Shown here in pieces: positions 61,775 to 64,000 of a stretch of DNA of 64,000 bases (its first letter is position 1; the number at the start of each line of letters is the position of its first letter). Source of the stretch: Agromyces bracchium. Its GTDB lineage: Bacteria > Actinomycetota > Actinomycetes > Actinomycetales > Microbacteriaceae. Location: NCBI RefSeq assembly GCF_009709675.1, contig NZ_WMLB01000017.1:1-64000 (forward strand), written 5' to 3'. The position numbers were made by a program, and so were the translations under genes. Below the pieces are notes generated by a model that saw nothing but the letters and a program-made list of their open reading frames with translations, was not told the origin of the DNA and made no database searches.

Positions 61775-61851
61775 GGGACTCGATACGGGCGCTCCGCGGC
61801 CTACTCGACCAGCGGGGTGCCGGGCGCGACGCGGCCTACTCGACCACCGGA
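61775..61851 (+). repeat. REP-like element, copy 4, full plus truncated unit
   Basis: GGGACTCGATACGG, core GCGCTCCGCGG and CTACTCGACCAGCGGGG occupy 61775-61817. A second, left-truncated unit ending GGCCTACTCGACCACCGG follows to 61851. The right arm of the second unit, read on the minus strand as GTGGTCGAGTAG, supplies the last codons and stop of the hydrolase gene that ends at 61836. Confidence 0.82.
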
Positions 61852-62978
61852 GGCGGGGCGTCCCAGACGGGGTCGTGCAGCTGCTCCCGGAGCACGCGCG
61901 CGGGCAGGCCCGGCGGAACGTCGTCGAGCGTGGGCGGGTCCCACTTCGGCGAGCGGTCCTTGTCGATGACTTGAGCGCGGATCCCCTCGTGCAGGTCGTG
62001 CTGGCCGATGAACCACGACACGGCGCGGAACTCCTGCTCGAGCGCGTCCTCGAGGCTCGGAAGCGTGCGCGCCCGTCGCACGGCCTCGAGCGTGATCGCG
62101 AGCGCCGTGGGCGAGAGGGTCTCGAGCTCGTCGGCGGCGGCCGCCGCGTAGGCGTGAGCCGGTTGGTCGGCCGGATGGGACGACCCGTCGCCCGCGCCGG
62201 GCGCGCCCCACGCGGCATCCGCTCGCCCCTCGGCGAACGCCCGCAGGCGGTCGATGATCTCGTGCACGGTCGGCGCCGAGAAGCACGCGTCGACCCACGG
62301 GCGTGCAGCGGCGAGCGCCGACGGCCCTGGCGTCTCGTCGAAGAGCATGACGATCTCGGACGGCGTGCCGGGGTCGGCCCGTTCCTCGAGCGCCTGCAGC
62401 AGGTGCGGGATGCTCGCGCTCGGCACGAACGCGTCGGCGAAGCCGGCGTGCATGGCGTCGGCGGCGTCCATCGTGCGTGCGTTCAGCGCGAGGTGGATGC
62501 CGAGCTCGCCGGGGGCGCGACCGAGCAGCCAGGTGCCGCCGACGTCGGGCGTGAAGCCGATGCGGGTCTCGGGCATCGCGACGCGCGAGCGCTCGGTGAC
62601 GATGCGGATCGACGCGTGCCCGGCGAGGCCGATGCCGCCGCCCATCGTGATGCCGTCCATGATCGCGACGACGGGCTTCGGATAGCGGGCGATCGCGGAG
62701 TTCAGCCGGTACTCGTCGCGGAAGAAGCGGAGCGCCTCGGCGACGTGGCCGCCGGTGGCGTACATGTAGAGCTCGCGGATGTCGCCGCCCGCGCAGAACC
62801 CGCGCTCGCCCGCGCCGTCGAGCACGACCATCGAGACCTCGGGGTCGTGCCGCCACGCATCGAACACGGCGGTGAGCGCGCGGATCATCTCGTAGCTCAG
62901 CGCGTTCAGCGCCTGGGGCCGCTCGAGCGTCAGGTGGCCGACGCCGTCGGCGACGCTCGCGGAGATGTGCTCGCTCAC
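61836..62978 (-). CDS. 3-hydroxyisobutyryl-CoA hydrolase (enoyl-CoA hydratase superfamily)
   Basis: 380 residues, longer than plain crotonases and matching HIBYL-CoA hydrolases. GERGFCAGGDIRELY gives the oxyanion hole, GITMGGGIGLAGHAS the second Gly-rich loop, and PETRIGFTPDVGGTWLLGR carries the catalytic acidic residue. The C-terminal 170 residues contain the typical SALAAARPWVDACF and LEQEFRAVSWF elements. It hydrolyses 3-hydroxyisobutyryl-CoA in valine degradation. The coding sequence ends PPPVVE and its stop codon lies inside the REP-like repeat. Confidence 0.9.
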   Translation of the reverse strand: MSEHISASVADGVGHLTLERPQALNALSYEMIRALTAVFDAWRHDPEVSMVVLDGAGERGFCAGGDIRELYMYATGGHVAEALRFFRDEYRLNSAIARYPKPVVAIMDGITMGGGIGLAGHASIRIVTERSRVAMPETRIGFTPDVGGTWLLGRAPGELGIHLALNARTMDAADAMHAGFADAFVPSASIPHLLQALEERADPGTPSEIVMLFDETPGPSALAAARPWVDACFSAPTVHEIIDRLRAFAEGRADAAWGAPGAGDGSSHPADQPAHAYAAAAADELETLSPTALAITLEAVRRARTLPSLEDALEQEFRAVSWFIGQHDLHEGIRAQVIDKDRSPKWDPPTLDDVPPGLPARVLREQLHDPVWDAPPPVVE

Positions 62979-63034
62979 GGTGCAACGGTAGCGGCATCAC
63001 CGGTCGCGGCGTAGCGTCCTCCGAGGGAGGGACC

Positions 63035-63418
63035 ATGATCGAATCCGCGTTCCCCATCGTCGAGGTGCCCGACATGGAGGCCGCGCTGCGGTTCTACCGC
63101 GACGGGCTCGGCGCGACCGTGACGTACCGCTATCCGCCCGAGGGCGAGCCGCTCTTCGCGACGCTGCAGGCGGGGTCGTCGCAGGTCGGGCTCGGCCTCG
63201 CCGACGGCTCGACGGCCGGCGAGGGCGCCGGCATCCTGCTGTGGTTCTACGTCGACGACGTCGATGCCGTGACAGCGTCGCTCGCCGAGGCGGGGTTCCT
63301 CGTGGTCGAGGAGCCGACCGACAGCGACTGGGGGGAGCGCGTCTCGCTCGTCACCGATCCGTTCGGCACGCGGGTGCGGCTCGGGCAGCCGATCGCGCCG
63401 CCGCCCGACGAGGAGTAG
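63035..63418 (+). CDS. VOC family protein
   Basis: 127 residues of the glyoxalase fold: FPIVEVPDMEAALRFYRDGLGATVTYRY, LFATLQAGSSQVGLGLAD, LLWFYVDDVDAVTASLAEAGFLVVEEPTDSDWGERVSLVTDPFGTRVRLGQP. Possible metal ligands are Glu residues of VEVPDMEAA and the C-terminal strand, but the reaction is unknown. GGGAGGGACC precedes the ATG; a TAGCGT box lies upstream. It is divergent from the hydrolase by 56 bp. Confidence 0.86.
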   Translation: MIESAFPIVEVPDMEAALRFYRDGLGATVTYRYPPEGEPLFATLQAGSSQVGLGLADGSTAGEGAGILLWFYVDDVDAVTASLAEAGFLVVEEPTDSDWGERVSLVTDPFGTRVRLGQPIAPPPDEE

Positions 63419-63447
63419 CCCGGCTCGGCCGAGCGTAGGATCCCCTC

Positions 63448-64000
63448 GTGGTCCCCGCATCCAACCTCTGGGCGTTCGTGCTGGCCTCGGTGGTGCTCAT
63501 CGTCATCCCGGGGCCGAGCGTGCTGTTCGTCATCGGCCGCTCGCTCGCGCTCGGCCGCATGGGCGGGCTGCTCAGCGTCGTCGGCAATGCGATCGGGATG
63601 CTGCCGCTCGTCGCGGCCGTCGCGCTCGGCGTCGGCACGGTCGTCGCGCAGTCGGTCGTGCTGTTCACGGGCATCAAGATCGCGGGCGCCCTCTACCTCG
63701 TCTACCTCGGCGTGCAGGCGATCCGTCATCGAGCGGATGCCGCGGACGCCGTCACCCGACAGGTCGCGCCCCGCTCCCCGTGGCGCCTGCTCGGCGAGGG
63801 CTTCGTCGTCGGCGTCACGAACCCGAAGACCATCGCGTTCTTCGTCGCGGTGCTGCCGCAGTTCGTCGACTTCCACTCCGGCGCGATTCCGCTGCAGATG
63901 GCGATGCTCGGAACCGCGTTCGTGGTGCTCGCGCTCGCGTGCGACTCGGTGTGGGCCCTCGCGGCCGGAACGGCGCGCGACTGGTTCGCCCACTCGCCGC
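63448..64000 (+). CDS. LysE/RhtB family exporter, truncated by the window end
   Basis: About 184 codons are present before the edge; the full protein should be about 205-215 residues. The start is GTG, with TAGGAT exactly 6 nt upstream. Typical features are LIVIPGPSVLFVIGRSLALGRMGGLLSVVGNAIGM near the N-terminus, KIAGALYLVYLGVQAIR, and GEGFVVGVTNPKTIAFFVAVLPQFVD, the LysE family motif. Five hydrophobic segments are visible. It exports basic amino acids, homoserine or other metabolites. The stop is beyond 64000. Confidence 0.88.
   Translation, partial: MVPASNLWAFVLASVVLIVIPGPSVLFVIGRSLALGRMGGLLSVVGNAIGMLPLVAAVALGVGTVVAQSVVLFTGIKIAGALYLVYLGVQAIRHRADAADAVTRQVAPRSPWRLLGEGFVVGVTNPKTIAFFVAVLPQFVDFHSGAIPLQMAMLGTAFVVLALACDSVWALAAGTARDWFAHSP

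Overview
The window is high-GC DNA (well above 65% G+C almost everywhere) from an actinobacterium, most likely Microbacteriaceae and Agromyces-like. The clues are an F420-type LLM oxidoreductase, a polyprenol-phosphomannose synthase, a WhiB-free mix of GntR/PadR/ROK/WYL regulators, many start codons that sit 6-7 nt behind a TANNNT hexamer (leaderless style), and short intergenic repeats beginning GGTCTCGATACGG and ending CTACTCGACCACC. Taxonomy is an inference; there is no rRNA or tRNA in the window. About 60 genes are supported. Most are single genes or two- to five-gene operons of central, nitrogen and sugar metabolism; no prophage, transposase, integrase or CRISPR array was seen.

Layout. 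0-4.6 kb: membrane protein, 2-hydroxyacid dehydrogenase, beta-lactamase-fold hydrolase, NYN-domain nuclease, DUF1707 protein. 4.7-8.7 kb: lactate operon (FadR-type regulator with two palindromic operators, FMN lactate dehydrogenase, lactonase) and an SDR. 8.7-15.4 kb: GH3 glucosidase divergent from a padR-sulfatase-MFS operon, probably for a sulfated glycoside. 15.5-22.8 kb: a conserved-looking block with a GT-C-like membrane protein, a heme-b/molybdopterin fusion oxidoreductase and a five-gene operon in which every junction overlaps by 4 nt (MTA phosphorylase, NAD epimerase, GT2, DUF2064, methyltransferase); this is the best candidate for an undescribed pathway. 22.9-30.9 kb: TetR, carboxylesterase, ROK regulator, Ppm1, POT peptide transporter, alpha/beta hydrolase, Rho_N-like protein.

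30.9-44.7 kb is nitrogen metabolism: DDAH-like amidinohydrolase, LLM oxidoreductase, Lrp, a RimK ligase with a TrkA-C-like tail facing a RimB-type retropepsin, arginine deiminase with its antiporter and a PfkB kinase, then PutA with a divergent LysR. 45-52.4 kb is a run of small independent genes including a MazEF-type toxin-antitoxin pair. 52.5-55.5 kb is a lower-GC insert with an MmeI-type single-chain restriction-modification enzyme. 55.6-58.5 kb carries methylcitrate synthase and dehydratase without prpB. 58.6-60.4 kb is sufS-sufU. 60.4-64 kb holds a leaderless ArsR-AHSA1-YCII operon, a 3-hydroxyisobutyryl-CoA hydrolase, a VOC protein and a truncated LysE exporter.

At sequence level three signals stand out: the octamer-like word GGATGCC (about 95 copies on both strands by eye, several times the number composition predicts), the two families of intergenic hairpin repeats, and the widespread leaderless promoter geometry.
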